Counted from the stretch's first letter, positions 1-9,735 are shown. The stretch: DNA of 64,000 nucleotides from an uncultured Pontibacter sp. (GCF_947492645.1 NZ_CANLMZ010000007.1:124001-188000), one strand, 5' to 3'. Notes: a model not told the origin generated them from the sequence alone. Made by a program: numbers and translations.

Positions 1-236
1 ACACCATAATACACTTCGGGTAAATGCTGATAAGGAGTGAATTTAACTTCGTGGGGTGTAAGCTTTTGCCATCGGCTAACCCAGAATTTACAGAAACTGC
101 AGTCGCCATCATAAACCAGAATTGGCTTAAGTATGGCAGAGCCTAAGATTTGGCCGTCATTTTGATTATTGCTTACACCTGGTTCCACATCACAACTTTC
201 TAATTTGGTTTGCTCCTTGCTGATCGGTGCAACCAT
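1..236 (-). CDS. DCC-family (DUF393) thiol-disulfide oxidoreductase-like protein, 3' end beyond window
   Basis: A partial reading frame runs off the left edge. It carries the family signature Y-D-G-D-C-S-F-C followed by K-F-W-V-S-R-W, the thioredoxin-like CxxC motif of the DCC/DUF393 family, which is thought to act in thiol-disulfide exchange, although the substrates are unknown. The frame is open from an ATG at 236, so about 40 residues precede the motif and the first 47 bases overlap the end of the DUF2892 gene. A GTG at 188 is an alternative start just after that gene's stop. Family assignment is good; start and full length are not known. Confidence 0.6.
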   Translation of the reverse strand, partial: MVAPISKEQTKLESCDVEPGVSNNQNDGQILGSAILKPILVYDGDCSFCKFWVSRWQKLTPHEVKFTPYQHLPEVYYG

Positions 237-417
237 TATATCCAACGGCTGCATTAAGTGGGCACCAGCGCAATGCAGCCGTTATAATGGGTATGATACC
301 TAAAACTGCTAAAGGCTTTACATTGTAATATGCTCCAATACCAATGAGCCCCATACCGGCTATGGCTCTGGCTTTTTGTTCACCTAAACCTACATTACAT
401 TTCATCACTATCGCCAA
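190..417 (-). CDS. DUF2892 (YgaP-like) small inner-membrane protein
   Basis: 75 residues, or 71 if the ATG at 405 is used; the second start gives the usual family beginning M-K-C-N-V-G. Two short hydrophobic segments (about residues 17-30 and 36-49) are followed by R-W-C-P-L-N and a second cysteine, the usual DUF2892 pattern, a membrane domain also found at the C-terminus of the YgaP rhodanese. Function is unknown; members often sit beside redox or sulfur-transfer proteins, which fits the overlapping CxxC protein downstream on the same strand. Confidence 0.7.
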   Translation of the reverse strand: MAIVMKCNVGLGEQKARAIAGMGLIGIGAYYNVKPLAVLGIIPIITAALRWCPLNAAVGYNGCTDQQGANQIRKL

Positions 418-667
418 ATAATTTTATGTACTTATTTTTATATACTTTTGTATTTGTGTAAGGTTTGGCTTAAATGCGTTATACTTTGTAGAAAACATAA
501 AATACTGATGAAGTATAGATTCTGCAGCATTAAAAAGAAATAACCATACGGAGTGTAAACCTGCGACTTAAACTACAGCTCACTTAAATATATGGAGGTA
601 ATGTAAGTATGGTAAATTTTAAGTATACTTGTTTAGTATAAAAACATGCCGATTAAATTAAATACTG

Positions 668-1003
668 GTGACTTCAAAAGCAGGCAATAGCATTGTACAG
701 TTAAAATACCTGGCTGAGGTGGGGCTGTGGTGCGCTGGTATTGTTTTGCTGGCGCTAATGAACCCAGACGGCGAACATCTTTTCAGCTTTTGCCCTTATA
801 GCTGGGTGCTGGAGAACGGGTGCATCGGGTGTGGCTTAGGGCATGGAGTCGCGTACCTGCTGCGAGGCAACTGGCAGGCATCCTGGCAGGCACATCCCTT
901 GGCAGCTCCTGCATTGCTGCTATTGCTGTGGCGCTGCTGGCAACTACTGCGATGGCATAAAAAACACTTCAATCTACTAACCTTACATAAACAAAATGGC
1001 TAG
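668..1003 (+). CDS. DUF2752 family membrane protein
   Basis: 111 residues starting at GTG 668; an in-frame stop lies three codons upstream, and no in-frame ATG is available. A first membrane segment (about 16-32) is followed by C-P-Y-S and G-C-I-G-C-G-L-G-H, the cysteine-containing core typical of DUF2752, and a second helix rich in Leu/Ala near residues 78-95. The family is of unknown function. The last 8 bases overlap the TM2-domain gene, which suggests translational coupling; the two families are often neighbours in Bacteroidota. Confidence 0.7.
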   Translation: MTSKAGNSIVQLKYLAEVGLWCAGIVLLALMNPDGEHLFSFCPYSWVLENGCIGCGLGHGVAYLLRGNWQASWQAHPLAAPALLLLLWRCWQLLRWHKKHFNLLTLHKQNG

Positions 1004-1343
1004 AATTTTACACCTGATGCCGGACCTGGAACCGGACGAGATGAGCTATGTGCAAGCACTTGTGCAGCATATGTCTGATGATGAAGCGAGGCAGTTTGCC
1101 GACATTTATCGCTCAAGGCGCCGTGAGCCTATGCTTATGCTGGCAACAACTGTTATCGGTTTCTTTGGCGTAGCAGGTGTGCAGCGTTTTGTGATCGGGC
1201 AGATCGGGCTTGGTTTGCTTTACTTTTTTACTGGCGGCCTTTGCGTGGTCGGTACTATCATTGACCTTATAAACTACCGCCGCCTGGCTTATGAGTATAA
1301 TGTAAAGGAGGCACAAAGAGTACTGGCCATGATGCAATACTGA
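996..1343 (+). CDS. TM2 domain-containing protein
   Basis: 115 residues. A hydrophilic N-terminus (about 1-48) is followed by the TM2 domain: two membrane helices (about 50-66 and 70-90) with G-V-Q-R-F-V-I-G-Q between them and I-I-D-L at the end, close to the family pattern G-x-H-R-F-Y-x-G and D-L. TM2 proteins are small inner-membrane proteins with no settled function. The gene overlaps DUF2752 upstream, so the two are probably co-translated. No clear terminator follows; the next gene is on the other strand. Confidence 0.75.
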   Translation: MARILHLMPDLEPDEMSYVQALVQHMSDDEARQFADIYRSRRREPMLMLATTVIGFFGVAGVQRFVIGQIGLGLLYFFTGGLCVVGTIIDLINYRRLAYEYNVKEAQRVLAMMQY

Positions 1344-1427
1344 GGCCAGGCATTCAGTTCAAACCCTGGTTGGAAGCCTTTATCTGAAGTACACCTTGCG
1401 TTAACGGAACAATGCTTTGGGCTAATC

Positions 1428-3389
1428 CTAGTTTTTTACTTTTACAAACCGAGCGCTATACTTCTGCGATCCGTTGGTGAGTAGGAGCTGGTACATGCCT
1501 GCAGGCAGGTCTGATACGGGTACGGTGGTTTCCTCAGAAGTTAAAAAGTATGAACTTCTTACCAGCCTCCCAGTCATGTCGTATACTTTGGCAACTGTAG
1601 GCTCAAAGCTTAAGTTTGCCACTTTTATACTTGGGCCGTGCACAGGATTGGGGTAGAGCACAGGAGGTCCAAAGTCTGGTACTGCAAGCAACCTGTTTCT
1701 TTGCAAGGAGGCATCTTTAAGTATCCAGTTGTTGGGGTCAGGTTGAATGCGGGTTACTTCGCCTTTCACCTGAAGCAGGTAGTTTTCTATGGCTTTGCCT
1801 TGCGTTACACGTATGGTGGTATCGCCGGTAGTTGTTGTTATCCGGTATTCCATGTCAGTTCTGAAAAATGGTGTGGTACTGCTTACGGTAGCCTCTGACA
1901 CGATTAACAGCCGATTTTGCTCCTGGTTCCAGGCGATACGAAAGGTTGGGTAGCCGGTGCCCGCATACCATTGATCAAAAAAGTAGCCTAGTTGTTTGCC
2001 AGTAAGCTGCTCAAACACCTTTTGCAGATCTGCGGTAGATGCTGTGCCGCCTCCATACTGTTGTTGGTAATTCTGTAGCGCTTTAAAGAAAAGGTTATCG
2101 TTGTTTATCTCAAAGCGAAGCATGTGCACAACGCTTGCTCCCTTTTTATATGATAGCCTGTAATTAAAGATACGAACTACTGATTGCGTGTCTTGCGCTG
2201 GTACTTGCACCGAGGCACCTGGAACGTTTAATTTGGCAAGATCCTGGGCGTCTAATAACCAGTTTTCTGCGGCCTCTGGCGTTGCAAACTTTTGTAACGC
2301 CAAATATTCAGCATAAGAAGCAAAGCCCTCGTTCAGCCATATGTCTTGCCAGCTGGCGCAGGTTACATTGTCTCCAAACCATTGGTGAGCCAGTTCGTGG
2401 GCAGTAAGTGTAAAGGTAAAGGTGCTCTGCGTGGTCATTGTCTGGTGCTCCATGCCTCCCCCTAAAGGCGCCATACTATGCCCGTACTTCTCTCCGTGGA
2501 AAGGGTATAGGCCAAACAGCTCAGAAAAGTGTTCTATAAAGCCGGGAGTCCTATCCATTTCATCTTTATAGGCTGCCATTGCACCACCGCCATACACATA
2601 ATTAAGTATAGGGATTGGGGTGCCGTTTGGGTACGCGTACTGCAGGTATTCTTCGTAATTAGAAACAGCTACAGAAACCAGGTAGTAATCAATCGGGTAA
2701 TTAGATTTCCATTCGTAACGCCTCTTGTTTTCGGGTAGGTCTACAACTCTTGTCAGTATCCCGTTAGATCCAACTTTATTTTCAGCACTAGTGGTAACGA
2801 ACACATGTACAGAATCTGCCTTATCGGTTAATACTTGTTTGGTAGGCCACCATTCGTAAGCAGCATAAGGCTCGCTAAGGCTCCAGGTAACATGGTTGCC
2901 CCATTCTGGCTCGCGTGCCGTATTAAACCCGTTGCCAATAGCCGCTGATGCTCCGCTAGGGGCTGTACCAGTATAGTGTATTGTGGCTGCCACCTCTGCC
3001 GACGCGGTTAGGGGAGTGCTTAGCTGTACAGTTACTTCGCCACCGTTTCGCGTTATACTTTGCTCGCGCCTGTTGTTGATAAGTACAGCATCTATCTGGA
3101 AGTTTTGGTGAAGTTCGAAGGCAAACACGCTGAGGCCGCCAGACTTAACCTTTGCTTTGATTGTGGCGTTGCCGGTAATGTAAGTGCTGTTTCGCTCCAG
3201 GTGCAGGTCCAGTTTATAAAACGTTACGTCATACAGGTTCATTTGCCGCTGGTGCTCCGGGCTTGCTATAGCCTTCTTTTGTATAGCTTGTGCACGGCTT
3301 TCTGCGCAGTAGCTTATACTTTGTGCTTTGGTAGCAACTGTACTAAGTAGGAGCAAGCAGATAAATGAAAGGAGTAATGTTTTTGTCAT
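1428..3389 (-). CDS. Secreted M1 family metallo-aminopeptidase with T9SS C-terminal sorting domain
   Basis: 653 residues. A Sec signal peptide (1-22, ending T-K-A-Q) precedes the M1 N-terminal beta domain. The zinc site is H331-E-L-A-H335 with the third ligand E354 in W-L-N-E-G, correctly spaced 18 residues on. The exopeptidase motif normally GxMEN reads G-G-M-E-H at 311-315. The last 70-80 residues begin P-N-P-V and end in a short beta strand with lysines, the type A T9SS sorting domain, so the enzyme is probably exported across the outer membrane and anchored or released. It likely trims N-terminal residues from peptides outside the cell. Confidence 0.9.
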   Translation of the reverse strand: MTKTLLLSFICLLLLSTVATKAQSISYCAESRAQAIQKKAIASPEHQRQMNLYDVTFYKLDLHLERNSTYITGNATIKAKVKSGGLSVFAFELHQNFQIDAVLINNRREQSITRNGGEVTVQLSTPLTASAEVAATIHYTGTAPSGASAAIGNGFNTAREPEWGNHVTWSLSEPYAAYEWWPTKQVLTDKADSVHVFVTTSAENKVGSNGILTRVVDLPENKRRYEWKSNYPIDYYLVSVAVSNYEEYLQYAYPNGTPIPILNYVYGGGAMAAYKDEMDRTPGFIEHFSELFGLYPFHGEKYGHSMAPLGGGMEHQTMTTQSTFTFTLTAHELAHQWFGDNVTCASWQDIWLNEGFASYAEYLALQKFATPEAAENWLLDAQDLAKLNVPGASVQVPAQDTQSVVRIFNYRLSYKKGASVVHMLRFEINNDNLFFKALQNYQQQYGGGTASTADLQKVFEQLTGKQLGYFFDQWYAGTGYPTFRIAWNQEQNRLLIVSEATVSSTTPFFRTDMEYRITTTTGDTTIRVTQGKAIENYLLQVKGEVTRIQPDPNNWILKDASLQRNRLLAVPDFGPPVLYPNPVHGPSIKVANLSFEPTVAKVYDMTGRLVRSSYFLTSEETTVPVSDLPAGMYQLLLTNGSQKYSARFVKVKN

Positions 3390-3517
3390 AGCTCTGGAAT
3401 ATGGCAGTTAATATGCTTTGTCATACTTGGTTACGGAATAACGCAACGCTTGTATTACCCGGCCTCTGCTAAAGTATGAATAGGCAAAAACTTTATGCAA
3501 CAACAAAAACGAAGGCC

Positions 3518-4414
3518 TTATGCTGCTATCGGCCTTATAGTGTAACCCTTTTTGCGGAGCAATTCCAATACCCCCTCAGAGCCGCTCAAATGGCCTGCCC
3601 CAACAGCAAAGAAAGTAGGTTTAGCTCTTGCCTCACGCTCAATTACTGGTATCCAACGTATGTTGCGTGCTGTCAGAAAGTTTTTCTCGTAAAGTTTATA
3701 CTCGTCCTCAGCCATGTCTTCTTTCATGATCTCTGTTAACCCTTGCAGGTCCTGGGCCAAGTATAGTTTTACCATTTGCCGGTACGATGCCTTGGCTGCC
3801 GGCATATCTTTCACGGTTTTAACCAGCATGTCGGTTTGTATTTGCTGTGGCAGGTTGTCCATGGCGGCTAACTGCTCTTTTATGGTTTCCACGCCAATTA
3901 CCTCTTTGCCCTGCGCATGCGCCATTTCCACCAGCCGTTGCTCATACGATACAGCTTTGCAGTCAGTTAGCTGAGACAAAAGCAGCGACTGCAGCATAAA
4001 AGGCTTCATGTTGTCAAATAGTTTAAGGTCCAGCTGCATAGTGTTTGCCAGGTGTGTTGCCAGTAGCTTATAATCATCTGCCTTAAGTATAGTGCTTAGC
4101 GTTTTACCAGCGGGCAAAGTCGCGCTTTGCATCAGCTCAGCCATAAAGTTAGGGGCATCCATATCTACCTCCAGCGACAGCTGCTCTGTTTGGGCTAGTT
4201 TGTTTTGTACCAGCTCAGGCACCTTAAATTCTTCCGGGCATAACGCATGAATTGTTCCGAAAACATATGACGGTGATTTAAGCCCGTTGCCGCTGATTTC
4301 CCATAGTAGCGTGTGCGGATTGCTGCTGCCCCCTGCTATGCTGAAAGCTGGCACTAATATAAATGCTATAACACAGGCTGTGAGTATCCTTAAGAGGTTG
4401 TGAGTCAATTGCAT
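3518..4414 (-). CDS. TraB/GumN family protein
   Basis: 298 residues with a hydrophobic signal sequence (about 8-27). The TraB/GumN domain shows its two characteristic parts: L-L-W-E-I-S-G followed by Y-V-F-G-T-I-H-A-L near the N-terminus, and A-V-G-A-G-H-L near the C-terminus. These G-T-x-H and G-x-x-H-L motifs lie in a Tiki-like fold that has been linked to metal-dependent proteolysis, but the bacterial role is unknown. It is the gene nearest upstream of the M1 peptidase on this strand, 128 bases away, so co-transcription is possible but not shown. Confidence 0.85.
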   Translation of the reverse strand: MQLTHNLLRILTACVIAFILVPAFSIAGGSSNPHTLLWEISGNGLKSPSYVFGTIHALCPEEFKVPELVQNKLAQTEQLSLEVDMDAPNFMAELMQSATLPAGKTLSTILKADDYKLLATHLANTMQLDLKLFDNMKPFMLQSLLLSQLTDCKAVSYEQRLVEMAHAQGKEVIGVETIKEQLAAMDNLPQQIQTDMLVKTVKDMPAAKASYRQMVKLYLAQDLQGLTEIMKEDMAEDEYKLYEKNFLTARNIRWIPVIEREARAKPTFFAVGAGHLSGSEGVLELLRKKGYTIRPIAA

Positions 4415-4960
4415 GCGAATATGTTGATCATGAAGGTGTAATGCAATTTAAAATAAAGCAGCAACTAAAGCTAGTGGGGTAGGGCAGATATGTTGTGCCA
4501 GCAAAGCAATGTTCCTTTATAAAGCCCTAACCAAATTTATTTCCCTGTTATTATTTACTGCCAGCTGTTAAACATAGCCTTTTAATAAGCTAATCCTCAG
4601 TTTATACCTGATGGGCCCGCATACTTTCAGGTATATAGTGGTTAAACATTAAGTTTGGCACTATGCATGATTCGCATAAAGGTTTCAGTATCTTCTATTA
4701 TTCATGTAAATAGCTATAGTTATAGATAAAGTTATTGGTAATATTATATTTTAGAGGTGTAAACATTGAAATGTGTTTTATGTGTATAATTGTACTTTTT
4801 TAATTTATTTAATTTTTTTCCAACTTAATAATGGAGTGTAAAAACGCTAAACTGATTCAGTTTGACAATATTTTTAATTCTGAAAGAACGTCTGTCTTTC
4901 TCTGATTTATGAAATTTTCTTTAGTTAATTTCTTTAGAGTAGCTTTTTTAACCTTTAACT
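4415..4960. other. AT-rich non-coding stretch between divergent genes
   Basis: About 550 bases separate the TraB/GumN gene (minus) from the SusCD operon (plus). I see no reading frame with coding character. The sequence becomes very AT-rich from about 4680 to 4960, with A/T runs such as those at 4795-4820, and ends in the predicted SusC promoter. No conserved RNA element was recognised. Confidence 0.5.
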
Positions 4961-4990
4961 TTTGGGGCTTCGAATAAATAGTTATATTTG
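4961..4990 (+). promoter_or_regulatory. Bacteroidota-type promoter for SusCD operon 1
   Basis: TTTG at 4961-4964 and TATATTTG at 4983-4990 are separated by 18 bases, matching the Bacteroidota primary-sigma consensus (TTTG, about 19, TAnnTTTG). Transcription would start near 4997, giving a leader of about 43 bases with no Shine-Dalgarno site. Confidence 0.7.
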
Positions 4991-5039
4991 GCGGAGTATC
5001 TAAACACAATAACTATTCTTAAACCTTAATTAACACATT

Positions 5040-8000
5040 ATGAAGAAGAGTGTACTACTGAGTCTCTTGTTTATGTTTGCGTTTGTTCTGCAAGCGTGGG
5101 CGCAGCAAGGGAAAACAGTAACAGGAACGGTTACATCCTCCTCGGATGGGACCCCACTTCCCGGCGTAACTGTAGTCGTTAAAGGAACGACTGTAGGTGC
5201 TACAACCAATGCAGAGGGTAACTTTAGCGTAAATGTGCCAGCTAATGGTAACACGCTTGTGTTCTCTTATATTGGTTTCGCTACGAAAGAAGTTGCTATT
5301 GGTGCTTCCAATACAATTAATGTTGCTCTAGGGCAAGACAATAAGCAGCTTTCTGAAGTTGTTATTACTGGTTATGGATCAACTGTAGAAAAAGAACTTA
5401 CAGGTTCAGTTGCTTCTGTTACTGCAGAAACCCTACAGGACAGACCTGTAGCTTCTGTTGATCAATTATTGCAAGGTCAGGTTGCAGGTTTGCAATCAGT
5501 TGGTGCATCTGGGCAGCCTGGTGCAAGCCAAGAGATCAGAATTAGAGGTATTGGTTCAATCAATGCTGGTTCTGATCCATTATATGTAGTAGACGGAGTT
5601 ATCATCAACACAGGTGATGTTTCAAGATTGACAACAACTTCAAACCAGTTAGCGGGTTTAAACCCTAATGACATTGAAAGTGTATCTATCTTGAAAGATG
5701 CGGCTTCAACATCCATTTATGGTTCTAGAGGTGCTAACGGTGTAATCTTAATCACTACCAAGAAAGGCCGTGCCGGTAAAACTAAGTTTAACTTCTCTAC
5801 AGAGCATGGTTATACTGAAGTGGCAAAAGTGCCGGATGCAGGAGAGTTTCTTAATGCTGAGCAGTGGCTTGAGATTACAAGAGAAGGTTTGGTAAATGCA
5901 GGATACGGAGCTGCTACTGTAGATAACTTTATGGGTCAGCTAGGAGAAGGCTCAGGTGTTGATACAGACTGGAGAGATCTTGTAACAAGACGAGGTAAGC
6001 AAAGCTCTTACAACTTGTCTGCCTCAGGGGGTAACGAGAAAACAAGATTCTTTGTATCTGGTGGTTTATTTGATCAGGAAGCTTCAGTTATCGGTTCAGA
6101 ACTTCGCAGAATTTCAGGTACATTGAACCTGAACCATACAGTAAGCGATAAGATTGACTTCTTCTCAACATTAAATGCTTCAAATATTAGCCAGAACACA
6201 CCTTCTAACGGTGGTGCGTTCTCTAACCCGGTAGGTGCAATTGGTTTCCTTTTCCCTACTCAGTCTCCATACAATGCTGACGGTTCTTACAATATCAGCG
6301 AAGATGCTATACTTGACTTTGGCGGTAACTACAACCCGCTGTATTTAGTTGAGAATGACAAAAGAGACCTGACTAACACAAAGGTTCTAGGATCTATTGG
6401 TGCAGGCTGGAACATCGCAAAAGGACTTCGCTTTTCATCTCAGGTTGGTGTTGACTATATTAACCTGGAAGAGAGAATGTACTGGAACCCGTTCCATGGT
6501 GACGGTGTAAACTACGGTGGTTACGGATACGACTACTACACCCGTATCTTCAACTGGACTGCTACAAACTTATTGAATTACCGCTTTACTGTACCAGGTG
6601 TTGAGCTGCTTACAGCAGATGTAACAGTTGGTTACGAGGCACAGGAGTCTAATGAGTACAGAATTACTAGTAGCGCGAATAACTTTCCTCGAACTACTGC
6701 TTTAACTGGTACCGTTATTGCCGCAAGCCCGGTAGATGCAAGCGCAACAGGTAACGATTACTCTTTCTCTTCTATCCTTTCAAGAGCAAACGTTAGCTAT
6801 GCTGATAAGTATGTACTTAGTGCCAGCTTCCGTCGTGACGGTTCATCAAGATTCGGTTCTGAAAACAGATACGGTAACTTCTGGTCTGTAGGTGGATCAT
6901 GGAACATTGACGAAGAGGCATTCTTGCAAAACAATGACCTGATTTCAACTTTGAAGCTTAGATCATCTTATGGTGTGAACGGTAATGGTGCTATCGGTAA
7001 CTATACCTGGAGACCATTATACGGTTACGGTATCAACTATAACCAACAGCCAGGTGGTGCCTTCACAAACATCGGTAATACTGCCTTAACATGGGAATTG
7101 AACAAGCCATTCAACGTTGGTGTTGATTTAGGTTTCTTGAACGATCGTTTCACGTTAACTGCAGATTACTATGTAAGAACTACTAGCGACCTGTTATTTA
7201 ACCGTCCTATTTCAAGAACTACTGGTTTTACTACTATTCTTGAGAACATCGGCGAAATGAAGAACTCTGGTTTTGAGCTTTCTGTGGGCGGTTATCCGAT
7301 TGATGGTGCTTTCAAGTGGAAGACTAACTTTAATATCGCTACAAATAAGAACGAAATTACAAAGCTTCCTGATGGAGAAGACATCATTGATGGTGCTTTT
7401 ATCTTGAGAGAGGGTATGGATTACAGAACGTTTTATGTGCGTCAGTGGGCTGGAGTTGATCCTCAGACAGGTGACCCGTTATGGTGGAGAGATGCTGAGA
7501 AAACAGAAACTACAAACCTTTACAACCAGGCAGCACGCGTCCCTTACGAAAGTGCATCACCTAAATTCTTTGGTGGTTTCAACAACACCTTCTCATTCAA
7601 AGGTATTACACTTGATGCTCTTATCGTTTACAACTTCGGTAACTACGTGAGAGATTCTTGGGAGTACTATATGATGGATGGTAGCTATGCGCTTTCAAAC
7701 AAATACAGCAAAGTGATGGATAGATGGCAGCAGCCAGGTGATATTACAAATGTACCTAGATACGAGTATAACCTGACAAACAACTCAAGCAGCTTATCAA
7801 CCAGAATGCTGTACAAAGGCGACTTCATCCGTCTAAGAAACTTACAGCTAGGTTATGACCTGCCAAGCGCCCTAATCGAGAAAGTGAAGTTGAACAGAGC
7901 TAATGTTTATGTTCGTGGCACAAACTTGTTGACGAAGACATTTGATGATGATCTTCCTATTGACCCGGAAGCGGGCATTAACGGAGCGCAGAATGCAAAC

Positions 8001-8048
8001 GTTCCGATTGGTAAGGCGGTTACTTTTGGCTTGAATGTTAGTTTCTAA
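5040..8048 (+). CDS. SusC/RagA-family TonB-linked outer membrane transporter (locus 1)
   Basis: 1002 residues. Signal peptide 1-21 (ending A-W-A-Q), then a carboxypeptidase-D-like beta domain (about 25-105, V-T-G-T-V and G-T-T-V-G-A-T-T-N), a TonB plug with the SusC signature S-D-P-L-Y-V-V-D-G-V near residues 178-187, and a large 22-strand barrel ending in V-S-F. It imports a substrate too large for porins, using TonB energy, together with the SusD lipoprotein 26 bases downstream. No glycan-degrading gene is nearby; peptidases and an amidase are, so the cargo may be peptides. Codon use is that of a highly expressed gene. Confidence 0.93.
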   Translation: MKKSVLLSLLFMFAFVLQAWAQQGKTVTGTVTSSSDGTPLPGVTVVVKGTTVGATTNAEGNFSVNVPANGNTLVFSYIGFATKEVAIGASNTINVALGQDNKQLSEVVITGYGSTVEKELTGSVASVTAETLQDRPVASVDQLLQGQVAGLQSVGASGQPGASQEIRIRGIGSINAGSDPLYVVDGVIINTGDVSRLTTTSNQLAGLNPNDIESVSILKDAASTSIYGSRGANGVILITTKKGRAGKTKFNFSTEHGYTEVAKVPDAGEFLNAEQWLEITREGLVNAGYGAATVDNFMGQLGEGSGVDTDWRDLVTRRGKQSSYNLSASGGNEKTRFFVSGGLFDQEASVIGSELRRISGTLNLNHTVSDKIDFFSTLNASNISQNTPSNGGAFSNPVGAIGFLFPTQSPYNADGSYNISEDAILDFGGNYNPLYLVENDKRDLTNTKVLGSIGAGWNIAKGLRFSSQVGVDYINLEERMYWNPFHGDGVNYGGYGYDYYTRIFNWTATNLLNYRFTVPGVELLTADVTVGYEAQESNEYRITSSANNFPRTTALTGTVIAASPVDASATGNDYSFSSILSRANVSYADKYVLSASFRRDGSSRFGSENRYGNFWSVGGSWNIDEEAFLQNNDLISTLKLRSSYGVNGNGAIGNYTWRPLYGYGINYNQQPGGAFTNIGNTALTWELNKPFNVGVDLGFLNDRFTLTADYYVRTTSDLLFNRPISRTTGFTTILENIGEMKNSGFELSVGGYPIDGAFKWKTNFNIATNKNEITKLPDGEDIIDGAFILREGMDYRTFYVRQWAGVDPQTGDPLWWRDAEKTETTNLYNQAARVPYESASPKFFGGFNNTFSFKGITLDALIVYNFGNYVRDSWEYYMMDGSYALSNKYSKVMDRWQQPGDITNVPRYEYNLTNNSSSLSTRMLYKGDFIRLRNLQLGYDLPSALIEKVKLNRANVYVRGTNLLTKTFDDDLPIDPEAGINGAQNANVPIGKAVTFGLNVSF

Positions 8049-8074
8049 GTATTAATGTTTAATTAATTACAGAT

Positions 8075-9514
8075 ATGAATAAGAAATTTTTATATATGTC
8101 TTTGCTCTCAGCAACTATGTTACTGGGATCATGTAAAGATGAGTTCTTAGAAAAAGAACCTCATTCCTCAGTTCCTATTGTTACAGCAATCACAACTGAG
8201 GATGAGTTAGGAACAGCCGTGACCGGTCTATATGCTTCTATGCGAACCTATGAAACATGGGGTAGAAACATACCAGTTTTAGGTGATTTGTTAGCAGATA
8301 ATACATATATATCTGCAGATAATGCTGGGCGTTATCTTACGCAGAATGCTTTCCGTCTAACACCTGGTTCTGCTGAGCCTACTGAAATGTGGAATAATCT
8401 GTATGAAACAATTTTAAGAGCTAATGTTATAATCAATGCTGAACTTCCAAATGCTGATGAGGCTACTGTAGGGCAGTACAAAGGTGAAGCTTATGCAATA
8501 AGAGCCTTAGCTTTTCACGAGTTAGTAAAGTTCTTTGCTACACCTTATAGTGTTAATCCAAGTGCTCCTGGCGTGCCAGTTGTTACAGAGTTTAACGCTG
8601 AAAACCTTACTGATTACTATGTGTCTCAGCAGCCAAAGCGTAATACAGTAGCAGAAGTGTATGAGCAAATTATTGCTGATTATGACGAGGCATATAGATT
8701 AATGGGCAAGGGTGCTGCAAACTCTTCTTATATAAGCAAGTATGCGGCAAAGGCCTTACAGGCACGTGCCTACTTGTTTATGGGAGAGGGCTACTACGAT
8801 GAAGCCAGAGATGCTGCACTTGATGTGTATAACAACGGTAGCTACAGCCTTATTCCAGCAACAGACTATGTAAGCTACTGGTCTAACCCAGTACCAGTAC
8901 GCAACAGGGTAGAGACTATTTTTGAAATCTCAATAGACGCAATAGATAATAATGGATCTAATGCACTTGCGAACATGTATGACCAAGGCGGCTACGGTGA
9001 CATTGTAGCAACTCCTGAGCTATATAATCTTTATGCAGAAGATGATGTTCGTAAAGACGTAATAGAAGAAGGAGAGAAGGCTAACGAGGATGCATACTTC
9101 GTAAATAAGTATACAAACAGAACTAATGCTTCGGATAAAGATGATATCAAAGTTATCCGTTACTCCGAGGTGTTATTAACTTTAGCCGAGGCCTACGCCC
9201 GTACAGGAGCAGGAGCAGAAGCTTTGGATATCCTAAACGAGCTAACAGTTGCCAGAAATGCAGCGGAGTATACTTCTTCAGGCGATCAGCTAATTCAGGA
9301 TATCTTGACTGAAAGACGTAAAGAGCTCGCTTTTGAAGGTGATCGTTACTGGACATTTATGCGCCTTAACCTTCCTGTTCAGCGTACTGACAGACATCCG
9401 TCGGATGCGAGGTTGATCCCAGTAGGTGATGACAGACGTCTTCAGCCGATACCACAAGGCGAGATTGACGCTAACCCTAACATTCTTCCACAAAACCCAG
9501 GTTATGGTGGATAA
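8075..9514 (+). CDS. SusD/RagB-family nutrient-binding outer membrane lipoprotein (locus 1)
   Basis: 479 residues. Lipoprotein signal with lipobox L-L-G-S-C (Cys at 20) followed by acidic and lysine residues that would favour surface export. The rest is a SusD-like TPR fold: the early A-L-x-F-H-E-L helix and the late block T-E-R-R-K-E-L-A-F-E-G-D-R-Y-W are characteristic. It caps the SusC barrel and binds the ligand. It ends with the family-typical short tail rich in Asn, Pro and Gly and is followed directly by a terminator, so the operon is SusC-SusD only. Confidence 0.93.
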   Translation: MNKKFLYMSLLSATMLLGSCKDEFLEKEPHSSVPIVTAITTEDELGTAVTGLYASMRTYETWGRNIPVLGDLLADNTYISADNAGRYLTQNAFRLTPGSAEPTEMWNNLYETILRANVIINAELPNADEATVGQYKGEAYAIRALAFHELVKFFATPYSVNPSAPGVPVVTEFNAENLTDYYVSQQPKRNTVAEVYEQIIADYDEAYRLMGKGAANSSYISKYAAKALQARAYLFMGEGYYDEARDAALDVYNNGSYSLIPATDYVSYWSNPVPVRNRVETIFEISIDAIDNNGSNALANMYDQGGYGDIVATPELYNLYAEDDVRKDVIEEGEKANEDAYFVNKYTNRTNASDKDDIKVIRYSEVLLTLAEAYARTGAGAEALDILNELTVARNAAEYTSSGDQLIQDILTERRKELAFEGDRYWTFMRLNLPVQRTDRHPSDARLIPVGDDRRLQPIPQGEIDANPNILPQNPGYGG

Positions 9515-9536
9515 TTGTTGATGACAATTAATGCTG

Positions 9537-9574
9537 AAAGCTCCCGGACTAACAATAGTTCGGGAGCTTTTTTT
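9537..9574 (+). terminator. Intrinsic terminator of SusCD operon 1
   Basis: A 15-bp stem (9537-9551 with 9556-9570, one G-U pair) and a 4-base loop ACAA are followed by a run of Ts to 9574. It lies 22 bases after the SusD stop. Confidence 0.85.
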
Positions 9575-9735
9575 ATGTCCTAGATTCTGCTGTACACGCT
9601 TTGCTGCCTTAAATAAGCTTGTTCTTATTTAAATAGTGTGAAGTCTGTAGGTATGCCAGGAGATTAATATTGTGATTAAACAGAATATAGCTAAATTATA
9701 ACTGCTAATTTGTAAAGCAACTATATCCCCTGATC

